Shown here in pieces: positions 45,745 through 54,123 of a stretch of DNA of 64,000 nucleotides (position 1 is its first letter; the number at the start of each line of letters is the position of its first letter). The position numbers and the translations under genes are program-made. The notes under the pieces were generated by a model. The model was given only the letters and a program-made list of their open reading frames with translations. It did no database searches and was not told the origin of the DNA. This DNA is from Pseudotabrizicola sediminis. Lineage in GTDB: Bacteria > Pseudomonadota > Alphaproteobacteria > Rhodobacterales > Rhodobacteraceae. The stretch covers positions 179,284-243,283 of the forward strand of contig NZ_RPEM01000008.1 in NCBI RefSeq assembly GCF_004745575.1, given 5' to 3'.

Positions 45745-47703
45745 ATGGCCCATGATTCAAAGACCGTCTCACTCACCTTTCCCGATGGCAATGTCCGCAG
45801 CTATGACGCTGGCGTGACGCCTGCCGATGTGGCGGCCTCTATCGCGCCCAGCCTCGCCAAGGCCGCCATTTCGGCGCAGGTCGATGGCCAGCACTGGGAT
45901 CTGGCCTGGCCGATCAGCGCGGATGCAAAGCTGTCGATCAACACCGTGAAGGATGATGCGGCGGCGCTGGAACTGATCCGCCACGATTGCGCGCATATCA
46001 TGGCGCGCGCGGTGCAAGAGATCTGGCCTGATGTCAAAGTGACCATCGGCCCGGTGCGTGATTACGGCTGGTTCTATGACTTCGACCGGGCCGAGCCGTT
46101 CACGCCCGACGACCTTGGCCAGATCGAAGCGCGGATGAAGCAGATCATCAACGCCCGCGACCCTGTCAAAACCGAACTCTGGGACCGTGCACGCACCCGC
46201 GTATACTATGAAAATCGCGGCGAATCTTTCAAAATCGAACTTCTTGATCGGATTCCGGCGGGTGAAGACATCCGCATGTACTGGCATGGCGATTGGCAGG
46301 ATCTGTGCCGTGGCCCGCATCTGCAACACACCGGCCAGGTGCCTGCCGACGGGTTCAAGCTGACCCATGTGGCGGGGGCCTATTGGCTGGGCGACAACAC
46401 GCGCCCGATGCTGCAACGCATCTACGGTGTCGCGTTCCGCAACCGCGATGACCTGAAAGCCCACATGACCATGCTGGAGGAGGCCGCCAAACGCGACCAC
46501 CGCAAGCTGGGCCGCGAGATGGGCCTGTTCCACATGCAGGAAGAAGCGCCGGGCCAGATCTTCTGGCATCCGAACGGCTGGACCATCTATGTCGCCCTGC
46601 AGGATTACATGCGCCGCCGCCAGCGCGCCGATGGCTATGTCGAGGTGAACACACCGCAGGTGGTGAACCGCAAGCTGTGGGAAGCCTCCGGCCACTGGGA
46701 AAACTATCAGGAAAACATGTTCATCGTCGAAGTGGACGAAGAGCATGCCCGCGAAAAGACGGTCAATGCGCTCAAACCCATGAACTGCCCCTGCCATGTG
46801 CAGATCTTCAACGTCGGCCTGAAAAGCTACCGTGACCTGCCAATCCGCATGGCGGAATTCGGGTCTTGCGCGCGGTATGAACCATCGGGTGCGCTACACG
46901 GCATCATGCGGGTGCGCGGGTTCACGCAAGATGACGCGCATATCTTCTGCACGCTGGCGCAAGTGGAGGAAGAGTCGAAGAAATTCATCCAGCTGCTGGC
47001 GCGGGTCTATTCCGACCTTGGCTTTGACAAATGGCGGGTCAAACTGTCGACGCGGCCCGAAAAGCGGGTCGGCTCGGATGAGATCTGGGACAAGATGGAG
47101 GAAGCACTTGCCAATGCCTGCCGCGCTGCGGGCTATGAGTTCGAGCTGTTTCCGGGTGAAGGTGCGTTCTATGCGCCCAAGCTGGAATTCGTGCTGACCG
47201 ATGCGATTGGCCGCGACTGGCAGTGCGGCACCCTGCAGCTGGACCCGAACCTGCCAGAACGGCTGGACGCGGCCTATATCGGCGAGGATGGGGCGAAACA
47301 CCGGCCCTTCATGCTGCACCGCGCGGTCTTGGGCAGCTTCGAGCGGTTCATCGGCATCCTGATCGAGAACTTTGCCGGCAAGCTGCCGTTCTGGCTGGCC
47401 CCGCGTCAGGTGGTGGTGGCATCCATCGTGTCGGATGCTGACCCCTATGTGGCAGAGGTAGTGACCGCGCTGACGCTGGCGGGCATCCGGGCCGAGGCCG
47501 ACATGCGCAATGAAAAGATCAACTACAAGGTGCGCGAACATTCGGTGGGCAAGGTTCCGGTCATCCTGGCCATCGGGATGAAGGAAGTGGAAGAGCGCAC
47601 CGTCTCTGTCCGCCGCCTGGGTGAAACACAGACCCGCACGATGGCCTTGGACGAGATCGTGGCGCAGTTGACCGCCGAAGCACTGCCGCCTGATCTGCGC
47701 TGA
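45745..47703 (+). CDS. thrS: threonyl-tRNA synthetase
   Basis: The 652-residue class IIa synthetase contains an N-terminal TGS domain (residues 6-65, [22 protein letters not shown]), the editing domain with HDCAHIMA and GPHLQHTG, and the catalytic core with [10 protein letters not shown] (zinc Cys), [26 protein letters not shown] and [14 protein letters not shown], followed by the anticodon-binding domain. GACGAGGAGG precedes the ATG. It is followed by a strong intrinsic terminator. Confidence 0.96.
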   Translation: MAHDSKTVSLTFPDGNVRSYDAGVTPADVAASIAPSLAKAAISAQVDGQHWDLAWPISADAKLSINTVKDDAAALELIRHDCAHIMARAVQEIWPDVKVTIGPVRDYGWFYDFDRAEPFTPDDLGQIEARMKQIINARDPVKTELWDRARTRVYYENRGESFKIELLDRIPAGEDIRMYWHGDWQDLCRGPHLQHTGQVPADGFKLTHVAGAYWLGDNTRPMLQRIYGVAFRNRDDLKAHMTMLEEAAKRDHRKLGREMGLFHMQEEAPGQIFWHPNGWTIYVALQDYMRRRQRADGYVEVNTPQVVNRKLWEASGHWENYQENMFIVEVDEEHAREKTVNALKPMNCPCHVQIFNVGLKSYRDLPIRMAEFGSCARYEPSGALHGIMRVRGFTQDDAHIFCTLAQVEEESKKFIQLLARVYSDLGFDKWRVKLSTRPEKRVGSDEIWDKMEEALANACRAAGYEFELFPGEGAFYAPKLEFVLTDAIGRDWQCGTLQLDPNLPERLDAAYIGEDGAKHRPFMLHRAVLGSFERFIGILIENFAGKLPFWLAPRQVVVASIVSDADPYVAEVVTALTLAGIRAEADMRNEKINYKVREHSVGKVPVILAIGMKEVEERTVSVRRLGETQTRTMALDEIVAQLTAEALPPDLR

Positions 47704-47729
47704 TCCAACCATCTGGTTTTACATGAAAA

Positions 47730-47759
47730 GATGCCGGGGAAACCCGGCATCTTTTTTTT
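47730..47759 (+). terminator. thrS intrinsic terminator
   Basis: GATGCCGGG and CCCGGCATC form a perfect 9-bp stem around a GAAA tetraloop, followed by eight T. It lies 26 bases after the thrS stop and separates thrS from the bufferin-type operon. Confidence 0.92.
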
Positions 47760-47819
47760 ATGGGGCGCTGGAGGCAAGTTGTTACAGCTTCACAAGAATG
47801 TCTTTGTCTGAAACGGCAC

Positions 47820-47848
47820 GTAACGAAACGCCCCCTACCTTGCGTAAA
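47820..47848 (+). promoter_or_regulatory. candidate ECF-sigma promoter of the bufferin-type operon
   Basis: GTAACG (47820-47825), a 17-base spacer and CGTAAA (47843-47848) resemble ECF promoters with a GTAAC -35 and a CGT/CGA -10. Caulobacter SigF, which controls homologous genes, uses GTAACC and CGAA at similar spacing. The start codon lies about 50 bases downstream. Confidence 0.45.
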
Positions 47849-47899
47849 GCCCGATGTACCGCAAGTCGCGGTGCACGAATCCAACAACGGGAGCTTCTC

Positions 47900-48190
47900 A
47901 TGTCTTACCAAGCCAAATCATTTGCCATCGCTGGCGCCCTTGCTGCCGCCCTTTCCGCCCAACTCGCCGGTCCTGCGCAGGCGCAGGAAATGGAAAAGTG
48001 CTTTGGCGTGTCGCTTGCGGGCAAGAACGATTGCGCCGCCGGCCCCGGCACAAGCTGTGCGGGAACGTCAAAGGTCGATTATCAGGGCAACGCCTGGACC
48101 CTCGTGCCGACCGGCACCTGCACCACGATGGAGCTGCCAGACGGCCGCATGGGCGCGCTGGAAGCGCTGAAGCGTGACCTGCCGGCGTAA
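47900..48190 (+). CDS. bufA1: bufferin-type RiPP precursor (DUF2282, BufA1)
   Basis: A 96-residue precursor: a Sec signal peptide (about 1-28, ending AQA) and a mature part with four cysteines (Cys34, 45, 53, 74) in the DUF2282 spacing EKC...NDC...TSC...GTC. Such proteins are copper-buffering peptides whose central cysteines are turned into thiooxazole groups by the MNIO enzyme; this is the gigP/bufA1 type. Unusually for a RiPP, the leader role is taken by the signal peptide. CGGGAGC precedes the start. Longer in-frame starts were rejected because they give no signal peptide. Confidence 0.9.
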   Translation: MSYQAKSFAIAGALAAALSAQLAGPAQAQEMEKCFGVSLAGKNDCAAGPGTSCAGTSKVDYQGNAWTLVPTGTCTTMELPDGRMGALEALKRDLPA

Positions 48191-48277
48191 CTCTTTCGGT
48201 GATCGTCGGTCTGGGGGGCACCGCGCCCCCCAGACCCCCCGCGCGATATGTGTGAACAGATACTGCAGGAGGCGTTG

Positions 48278-49141
48278 ATGTTGGACAGTCACAGACAAAA
48301 TTTGCCGCTGGCACCGGGGGTTGGGTACAAGCCGCAGCATTTTGCGGACATCATGGACGATCCGGGGCCGGTGCGCTGGCTGGAGGTGCATGCCGAAAAT
48401 TACATGGGTGCGGGCGGGCGCCCCCTGGCGCAGCTGCGCGCGCTGGCCGAGCGGTTTGCGATCTCGGTGCACGGGGTCGGGCTGTCGATCGGGGGCGAAG
48501 GGCCGCTGGACGCCGCCCATCTGGAACGGCTGAAGGCGCTGTGCGCCTGGCTGCACCCCGCCAGTTTTTCGGAGCACCTGGCCTGGTCAACGCATGACGG
48601 CGCGTTTCTGAACGACCTGTTACCCCTGCCCTATACGCAGGCCACGCTGGGCCGGGTCTGTGACCATATTGATCAGGTGCAGGAGGTGTTGGGGCGGCAG
48701 ATGCTGCTGGAAAACCCGTCAACCTATCTGGGTTTTGCCGAGGCCACGCTGGAAGAGGTCGCGTTTCTGACGGCGGTGGCGCGGCGGACCGGCTGTGGGC
48801 TGCTCCTCGATGTGAACAATGTCTTTGTCAGCGCGGTCAATCAGGGCTTTGATCCGGCAACCTATCTGCGACAGTTTCCGCTGGAGCTTGTGGGCGAGAT
48901 CCATCTGGGTGGCCATGCCGGGGACGAGGGGGATCACGGGATGCCCTTGCTGATCGACACGCATGGAACGCAGGTGGCCGATCCGGTATGGGATCTCTTT
49001 GCGCAGACGGTGGCGCAGGACGGGGCGCGGCCCACGTTGATTGAATGGGACAATGATGTGCCCGACTGGCCGGTGCTGCGGGCCGAGGCCGGGCGGGCGG
49101 CACTGGTGCTGGCCACCGCCGGGGCGCAGGTGATGGCATGA
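48278..49141 (+). CDS. bufB: MNIO-family maturase (DUF692, BufB)
   Basis: A 287-residue TIM-barrel multinuclear non-heme iron oxidase. Metal-ligand blocks are all visible: EVHAENYMG (His38), [11 protein letters not shown] (His65), [43 protein letters not shown] and LIEWDNDVP. It should oxidise precursor cysteines with O2. AGGAGG with a 5-base spacing supports this ATG over one 30 bases upstream. The stop overlaps bufC (ATGA). Confidence 0.93.
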   Translation: MLDSHRQNLPLAPGVGYKPQHFADIMDDPGPVRWLEVHAENYMGAGGRPLAQLRALAERFAISVHGVGLSIGGEGPLDAAHLERLKALCAWLHPASFSEHLAWSTHDGAFLNDLLPLPYTQATLGRVCDHIDQVQEVLGRQMLLENPSTYLGFAEATLEEVAFLTAVARRTGCGLLLDVNNVFVSAVNQGFDPATYLRQFPLELVGEIHLGGHAGDEGDHGMPLLIDTHGTQVADPVWDLFAQTVAQDGARPTLIEWDNDVPDWPVLRAEAGRAALVLATAGAQVMA

Positions 49142-49866
49142 GCCAGAGTGTCTTTGCCCATGCCGTGCTGACACCGGAGGCCCCGGTGCCGCCGGGGCTG
49201 GTGGACCCGCTGGGCCGCCCTGCCCCGCGCCGGTTTGACGTCTATCGCAACAACGTCGCGGTGTCGCTGGTGGCGGCGCTGGAAGAAGGGTTTCCGGTGG
49301 TGCGGCAGCTGGTGGGCGAGGCGTTCTTTGCCGCCATGGCGCTGGTGTTTTTGCGGGCCCATCCGCCGCAGGGGCCGGTGCTGAGCGGCTATGGCGCGGC
49401 GTTTCCGACGTTTCTGGAGCAGTTTCCACCCGTCGCGCATCTGGGCTATCTGCCCGATATGGCGCGGCTGGAGCTGCTGTTGCGCGACAGTTATCACGCG
49501 GCGGATGCGGTGCCGGTTGCCGCGGATGCCCTCGCGGCGCTGCCGGTTGCCGCGCTGCTGGCCAGCCGGACCTTGCTGGCCCCATCGCTGCGGCTGTTGC
49601 CATCGCGCTGGCCGGTGCAGGCGATCTGGTGCGCACATCATGACGGCAGCGCGGACGCGCCCATGCAGGCCGGGGATGTGGTGGTGCTGCGCGCGGAATT
49701 TGACCCACGCCCGCATCTGCTGCCAGCAGGCGGTTTGGCGGTGATCAAGGGACTGCAGGCGGGGCTGACGCTGGAGGCGGCGTTGGACGCGGCACCGGGC
49801 ACCGATCTGGCCGGGGTGTTGACGCTGCTGCTGGGCGCGCGGGCGATTGTGGAGGTGCGCCGATGA
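49138..49866 (+). CDS. bufC: DUF2063 partner protein (BufC)
   Basis: The 242-residue partner of the MNIO enzyme has the N-terminal putative DNA-binding/DUF2063 domain (about 10-100, [34 protein letters not shown]). This domain is the RiPP recognition or scaffold part that BufB or HvfB needs for activity. The block [29 protein letters not shown] is highly conserved. It overlaps bufB and the DoxX gene by ATGA on both sides, so all four proteins should be made together. Confidence 0.92.
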   Translation: MSQSVFAHAVLTPEAPVPPGLVDPLGRPAPRRFDVYRNNVAVSLVAALEEGFPVVRQLVGEAFFAAMALVFLRAHPPQGPVLSGYGAAFPTFLEQFPPVAHLGYLPDMARLELLLRDSYHAADAVPVAADALAALPVAALLASRTLLAPSLRLLPSRWPVQAIWCAHHDGSADAPMQAGDVVVLRAEFDPRPHLLPAGGLAVIKGLQAGLTLEAALDAAPGTDLAGVLTLLLGARAIVEVRR

Positions 49867-50489
49867 TCTGGACAGTATTGACAGCTGGCGACGCCATAGG
49901 GCGATGGCTGGACCGCATGGCCCCGGCGCTGGTGCCGGTGCTGGCGCGGCTGGTGTTTGCGGCCGTACTGGCCGGCTATTTCTGGGCCTCGGCCCTGACC
50001 AAGCTGGGCCCTGGCCTGCTGATGCCGTCAACCGGGGCCTATGCGCAGATCTTTCCCCGTGCCTTCGAGGCGGTGGGTTATGATGCCAGCCAGCTGGGGC
50101 TTTGGCCCCGTCTGGTGGTGCTGGCGGGCACCGGGGCAGAGTTTGTCTTGCCGCTGCTGATCATCCTGGGCCTGCTGGCGCGGCTGGCGGCGCTTGGGAT
50201 GATCGGGTTCATCCTGGTGCAAAGCCTGACCGATATGATCGGCCATGGCGTCGCGGGTGCCGATCTGGGGGCCTGGTTTGACCGCTTTGCCGATGCGCTG
50301 ATCCTTGATCAGCGGGTTCTTTGGACCCTGCCGTTGATGGTGATCGTGATGATGGGGGCGGGACGGGTTTCGCTCGACCATGCGTTGCGTAAATTGCGCA
50401 GAAATCAGCCGACGGACCAGAAAACCGGGGTTGCAGAGGCGCATAGGCAGAAACCTGACCTGAAACCTCTTGATTTTAACCGAAAGTGA
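49863..50489 (+). CDS. DoxX family membrane protein of the bufferin-type operon
   Basis: A 208-residue inner-membrane protein with four segments of the DoxX/HvfX type (LARLVFAAVLAGYFWASALTK, LVVLAGTGAEFVLPLLIILGLLARL and TLPLMVIVMMGAGRVSLD). DoxX proteins close most DUF2282-DUF692-DUF2063 operons (gigT type); they are suggested to handle redox or quinone partners or the cargo. The C-terminal tail of about 30 residues is polar and may be cytoplasmic. Confidence 0.88.
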   Translation: MIWTVLTAGDAIGRWLDRMAPALVPVLARLVFAAVLAGYFWASALTKLGPGLLMPSTGAYAQIFPRAFEAVGYDASQLGLWPRLVVLAGTGAEFVLPLLIILGLLARLAALGMIGFILVQSLTDMIGHGVAGADLGAWFDRFADALILDQRVLWTLPLMVIVMMGAGRVSLDHALRKLRRNQPTDQKTGVAEAHRQKPDLKPLDFNRK

Positions 50490-50609
50490 GTCATCCTTGC
50501 GATCAAGTGATGACAGACTTTCTGACCGCCTCTCAGACCGAAGGCCGTGGAATCTGGCGGAACGGCTTGCGGCAATTCCGCTGCGAGGTGAGTTGAGAGG
50601 AGAGACGGC

Positions 50610-50816
50610 ATGCCAACCGGCACAGTGAAATGGTTCAATGCGACCAAGGGGTTCGGATTTATCGCACCTGATGATGGCGGCAAGGATATCTTCGTTCATA
50701 TCTCTGCGGTTGAACGGGCCGGGCTGCAGGGCCTGAACGACAACCAGAAGATCGCCTATGAACTGCAGTCTGGCCGCGATGGCCGGGAATCGGCCAGCGA
50801 CCTGCGGCTGCTTTGA
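50610..50816 (+). CDS. cspA: cold-shock protein (CspA family)
   Basis: A 68-residue single-domain RNA chaperone with RNP1 KGFGFI and RNP2 IFVHIS. AGAGGAGAG precedes the ATG. The 120-base leader after the DoxX gene may carry cold-responsive structure but no canonical cold box is evident. Two hairpins follow (50820-50843 and 50856-50884). Confidence 0.95.
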   Translation: MPTGTVKWFNATKGFGFIAPDDGGKDIFVHISAVERAGLQGLNDNQKIAYELQSGRDGRESASDLRLL

Positions 50817-50819
50817 CCC

Positions 50820-50884
50820 TTTGCCTGTGGCATCACAGGCAAAACGCTGAAAGACCCGAACGGTCCGCACTGCGGGCCGTTCGG
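50820..50884. terminator. two hairpins between the cold-shock and ArsC-like genes
   Basis: TTTGCCTGTG-GCAT-CACAGGCAAA (50820-50843) is a perfect 10-bp stem. A longer one, CCGAACGGTCCGC/GCGGGCCGTTCGG (50856-50884), has one G-T pair. Neither has a long T-run, but together they should stop both convergent transcripts. Confidence 0.65.
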
Positions 50885-50898
50885 CATTTCAGGGGGTG

Positions 50899-51228
50899 TC
50901 AGACACCGGTCAGCGCGTCGATCGTGGCCTGATCCCAGCCCAGATACCATGTGCCATCCGCCTCGATCACCGGGCGTTTCATCACCGTGGGCTGGCTGCG
51001 GATCTGGGCATCGGCGTCAGACGCCTTGAAAAAATCGCTGCCCCCCCGATAGGTGGTCGAGGTCTTGTTGATGATCCGGTCGCCGAATTCGCCCACAATC
51101 GTCTCGATCTCGGCCTCGGTCAGCGGGTCTTTGCGCACGTCGCGGAAGGTGACGGGGTGGCCTGCCCCCTCCAGCGTCTTGATCGCCTTCTTGCAGGTGT
51201 CGCAGGTGGAAATGCCATACAGGATCAT
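50899..51228 (-). CDS. ArsC-family (YffB-like) thioredoxin-fold protein
   Basis: A 109-residue thioredoxin-fold protein beginning MILYGISTCDTCKKAIKTLE, with the CxxC pair Cys9-Cys12, KTSTTYRGG and QPTVMKRPVIE. Position and motifs fit YffB/Spx-like proteins of unknown function, not a true arsenate reductase, which needs extra cysteines. GAGG precedes the chosen ATG. Arsenic genes are absent around it. Confidence 0.85.
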   Translation of the reverse strand: MILYGISTCDTCKKAIKTLEGAGHPVTFRDVRKDPLTEAEIETIVGEFGDRIINKTSTTYRGGSDFFKASDADAQIRSQPTVMKRPVIEADGTWYLGWDQATIDALTGV

Positions 51229-51297
51229 TGGGGGCCTCATAAGATCAGGTCTGGGGGATGTGTAACCCGGCGCGCGGCGCAGGGCCACCCCCCGGTG

Positions 51298-51693
51298 TCA
51301 GCCCAACAGCGCGCGGGTGATCGCTACCCCGGCCCAGGCAGAAAATGCGGTCAGAACCGCCCCCCAGAGCGTATCGGTCATAACCATCGTCCAATGCCAG
51401 TCGCGCATGATGGCATAGCTGGTGAACTCATAGGTGCCATAGGCCATGGCCCCGATGATCGCCGCGGGCAGGATCAGCGCCGCGCCCTCGCGCAGGGCGG
51501 GCAGGCTGACCAGATAGATCAGGCCAGCGACGTAAGCCGCATAAAACACCGCGGCTGGCGCATAGCGGATCGGCTCGGCCATCAGCGCGCCGATATGGCG
51601 GGTGAACAGCGGTTTCATCACCAGCGTCAGCATGATCGCGTCGACGATCAGAAACACCAGCGCAGTGGACAGATAGAGGGTCACAAGTTGCAT
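51298..51693 (-). CDS. DUF2177 family membrane protein
   Basis: A 131-residue protein with four membrane segments (VTLYLSTALVFLIVDAIMLTLVM, AAVFYAAYVAGLIYLVSL, ALILPAAIIGAMAYGTYEFTSYAIM and DTLWGAVLTAFSAWAGVAITRAL). These blocks, with DWHWTMVMTDTLWG, are characteristic of DUF2177. In other proteobacteria relatives lie beside photolyase and cyclopropane synthase genes, but neither is here. GGGAG precedes the ATG and a tandem dyad operator lies just upstream. Confidence 0.87.
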   Translation of the reverse strand: MQLVTLYLSTALVFLIVDAIMLTLVMKPLFTRHIGALMAEPIRYAPAAVFYAAYVAGLIYLVSLPALREGAALILPAAIIGAMAYGTYEFTSYAIMRDWHWTMVMTDTLWGAVLTAFSAWAGVAITRALLG

Positions 51694-51707
51694 CGAAAGC
51701 TCCCTTT

Positions 51708-51751
51708 TCCACGAGGGTAAAGCGTGGATTTCCACGATGGTAGAGCGTGGA
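51708..51751. promoter_or_regulatory. two tandem 21-base dyads upstream of the DUF2177 gene
   Basis: TCCACG-AGGGTAAAG-CGTGGA (51708-51728) and TCCACG-ATGGTAGAG-CGTGGA (51731-51751) are near-identical repeats with a 23-base period, about two helix turns. Each is itself an inverted repeat with 6-base arms. They start 15 bases before the DUF2177 ATG, so a cooperatively bound dimer over the promoter is likely. Confidence 0.6.
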
Positions 51752-51820
51752 TCGCAAAGGTCACGTTTTGCGGTGCAGATACGTGCCAGGTCGCCCTTGG
51801 GCGGGAAAAGGAGGGACTGG

Positions 51821-51894
51821 CGATCCCGGGAGGACTCGAACCCCCGACCCGCTGCTTAGAAGGCAGCTGCTCTATCCAGCTGAGCTACGGGACC
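51821..51894 (-). tRNA. tRNA-Arg (anticodon TCT)
   Basis: The 74-base tRNA reads GGTCCCG ... CGGGATC-G on the minus strand. The D-arm is GCTCAGCTGGATAGAGC, the anticodon stem GCTGC/GCAGC encloses CTTCTAA with anticodon TCT (AGA codons), and the T-arm carries GGTTCGAGTCC. The acceptor stem has 7 pairs with one G-T. CCA is not encoded. Confidence 0.95.
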
Positions 51895-51924
51895 GACGCG
51901 CTCTTTTTGCGGCAAGTGCGCGCG

Positions 51925-52389
51925 TTAGACAAGGCTGCGCGTCATGAAAACCGAATTCGGATCGTCGGTATAGCCTTCAAACGGCGGGCACTCGGTGAAA
52001 CCTGCGTTGGCATAAAGCGCACGGGCGGCGACAAAGGTGGGCTGGACCCCGGTTTCCAGCGACAGGCGGGCAAACCCCTCGGCCCTTGCGGCATCAACCA
52101 GATGCTCCAGCATGCGGCGCGACAGCCCCCTGCCCCGCACCTCGGACAGGATGTGCATGGACTTGATCTCGGCATGGCCTGCATCGATCCGCTTGAAGGC
52201 GCCCATGCCGATGGGGTCACCCTCTTCGCGCATCACGAAAAACCAGATCCCGGGGCTGGCAAGCTGGCTGGCATCCATCATGTGGATGCTCTCTGGCGGC
52301 GTATCGGCATGCATTTCAAGGGTGTGGCGTCGCATCAGCAAGGCAAGGTCGGTGCCAAGCGGCGATTCCAGCGCGATGGTTGGGCTCAT
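51925..52389 (-). CDS. GNAT family N-acetyltransferase
   Basis: A 154-residue acetyl-CoA-dependent acetyltransferase: motif A is IKSMHILSEVRGRGLSRRMLEHLVDAA, with the R-G-x-G-L pyrophosphate loop, followed by LSLETGVQ and ALYANAGFTECPPFEGY. This set fits the YitI/YsnE-like subgroup. The acceptor is unknown. The start at MSPTIALESP was preferred to one 54 bases upstream, which lacks a ribosome site and adds polar residues unlike the family. Confidence 0.9.
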   Translation of the reverse strand: MSPTIALESPLGTDLALLMRRHTLEMHADTPPESIHMMDASQLASPGIWFFVMREEGDPIGMGAFKRIDAGHAEIKSMHILSEVRGRGLSRRMLEHLVDAARAEGFARLSLETGVQPTFVAARALYANAGFTECPPFEGYTDDPNSVFMTRSLV

Positions 52390-52492
52390 GATGTCACTTT
52401 GGTTCAGGCGTCGCGTCAACAGAGACCGAATTTCCGAACACAATCAATATGCCATCGTTGTCCCGGCACAAATTCCTGCAGATGTGTGAACG

Positions 52493-54118
52493 TCAGGCGG
52501 ACCTGGCCAGATCCTCCAGCAAACGCGCCACCGCCTCGGCCCCCGGATCGTTGTGCCCGGCCAGCTTGTCGGCAGACAGATAGCTGGACCGTCCGGCCTT
52601 GGCCCTTGTCATGCTGGCGGTGCTGTCTGCCCCCGCGCGCGCGGCGGCAGCGGCGGCGGCCACGCCCTGCGGCAGGGCCTGCAGGGCGGGGGCCAGCGCG
52701 TCGATCATCGTGCGGTCGCCGGGCCCGGCGCCGCCCACCTGACGCACCCGGTCCAGCCCCGCCGTCAGCGCGCCGATCCAGTTCCTGCCCCCCGCCGCGG
52801 CATCGCCCGCCGCGGTGAAGAAGATGGCCAGCAACACGCCCGACGAGCCGCCCATGGTCTGGCTGAGTTCCGACCCGATGGCGCGGAACAGCTGCGTGGT
52901 ATCGGCCAGTGGCATCCGGTCAAGCGCGCCCGCCAGGGCGCGCGCGGCACCGGCCAGCGTCGATCCGGTGTCGCCATCCCCCGATTTGGCATCCAGCGCA
53001 TTCAGATCGGCCTCGGCCGCGATCAGCGCGCGGCAGCAGCGCGCGATCAGGGCGGCGCGCGCCGGATGGGCCGAAGGCTGCGGCTGGATCGGGGTCAGCC
53101 CGTCGGGCAAGGGGCGCAGGCCCACCGTGCCAAACCGCTGCAACCCCGGCCAAGCCGCAGGCCCGACAGGGGCGGCCAGCGCCTGTTCCAGTTCCGGCGT
53201 CACCGGCAGCAGCGACAGCGAAAACCCGTGCATGTCCAGCGAGGTCATCAGCGGTGCCGGACCGATGATCCATTTGATCCGGCCACCCAGCGGCGACCGG
53301 CCAAGGTCATGGGCCAGCACGCTCATCTCCAGCGGGGTGGTGGCCCCGAGGTTGTTCAAGAGCGCCACATGGTCTCCGCTGCCCAGATGTGCGGCCAGAC
53401 GCTCCGCCACCATGGCCATCGCCGATGCGGCCCCCGCAAAGGCCACCTGCTCCACCCCGGCCTCACCATGGATGCCAAGGCCAAGCTCGGCCTTGCCGGG
53501 CTCGATCCGCTGTTCCTTGGGGCTGCCCGGCACCGTGCAGGTGTCCAGCGACATGCCGATGGACAGGGCCGATCCGATCACTGCCTGAGCCGTGGCCGCG
53601 ATGCTGTCAAGGCCCATCCCGGCCTCGGCCATCGCACCCGCAATCTTGTGCACGAACAGCGTGCCCGCCAGCCCGCGCGCCTGCGGCAGATCGGGCAAGG
53701 CGATGTCGTCATCGACAATCACCATCGCCACCTTCAGCCCGAAGGCCCGCGCCCGTTCGGCGGCAAGGCCAAAGTTCAGCCGGTCGCCGGTGTAATTCTT
53801 GACGATCAGCAGACACCCCGCCGGGCCGGTCACCGCCAGAATGCCTGCCAGCACCGCATCGACCGACGGGCTGGCAAACACATCGCCGCACACCGCCGCC
53901 GTCAGCATTCCCTTCCCCACGAACCCCGCATGGCTGGGTTCGTGCCCCGAGCCACCGCCCGACACCAGCGCCACCCTGGCGCGGTCCCAGTCGCTGCGCA
54001 GCACCACCCGGATATGCGGATAGCCATCCAGCCGCACCAAAGCCCCGCCCGAGGCGGCAATCACCCCGTCGATGGCGTCGGTCACAAGGGTTTCACGGGC
54101 ATTCATGAACTGTTTCAT
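52493..54118 (-). CDS. DhaK-DhaL fused dihydroxyacetone/erythrulose-type kinase
   Basis: A 541-residue ATP-dependent kinase: an N-terminal DhaK domain (1-340) with LVSGGGSGHEPSHAGFVGKG and His217 in LGLGIHGEAG for covalent keto-sugar binding, and a C-terminal DhaL domain (about 355-541) with the Mg-ATP aspartates in LDAKSGDGDTG (376, 381, 383). The fusion differs from PTS-linked DhaKLM and resembles the type assigned to erythrulose or apulose kinases. AAGGA eight bases upstream supports this ATG; another ATG nine bases upstream overlaps the previous gene's TGA. Confidence 0.9.
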   Translation of the reverse strand: MKQFMNARETLVTDAIDGVIAASGGALVRLDGYPHIRVVLRSDWDRARVALVSGGGSGHEPSHAGFVGKGMLTAAVCGDVFASPSVDAVLAGILAVTGPAGCLLIVKNYTGDRLNFGLAAERARAFGLKVAMVIVDDDIALPDLPQARGLAGTLFVHKIAGAMAEAGMGLDSIAATAQAVIGSALSIGMSLDTCTVPGSPKEQRIEPGKAELGLGIHGEAGVEQVAFAGAASAMAMVAERLAAHLGSGDHVALLNNLGATTPLEMSVLAHDLGRSPLGGRIKWIIGPAPLMTSLDMHGFSLSLLPVTPELEQALAAPVGPAAWPGLQRFGTVGLRPLPDGLTPIQPQPSAHPARAALIARCCRALIAAEADLNALDAKSGDGDTGSTLAGAARALAGALDRMPLADTTQLFRAIGSELSQTMGGSSGVLLAIFFTAAGDAAAGGRNWIGALTAGLDRVRQVGGAGPGDRTMIDALAPALQALPQGVAAAAAAARAGADSTASMTRAKAGRSSYLSADKLAGHNDPGAEAVARLLEDLARSA

Positions 54119-54123
54119 GGGGG

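Noticed and set aside
47723..47899. A longer N-terminus for the bufferin precursor
   Set aside because: It would cross the ECF-like promoter and the thrS terminator and remove the signal peptide.
50899..51228. Arsenate reductase
   Set aside because: Only a CxxC near the N-terminus is present and no arsenic genes surround it, so a YffB-like role fits better.
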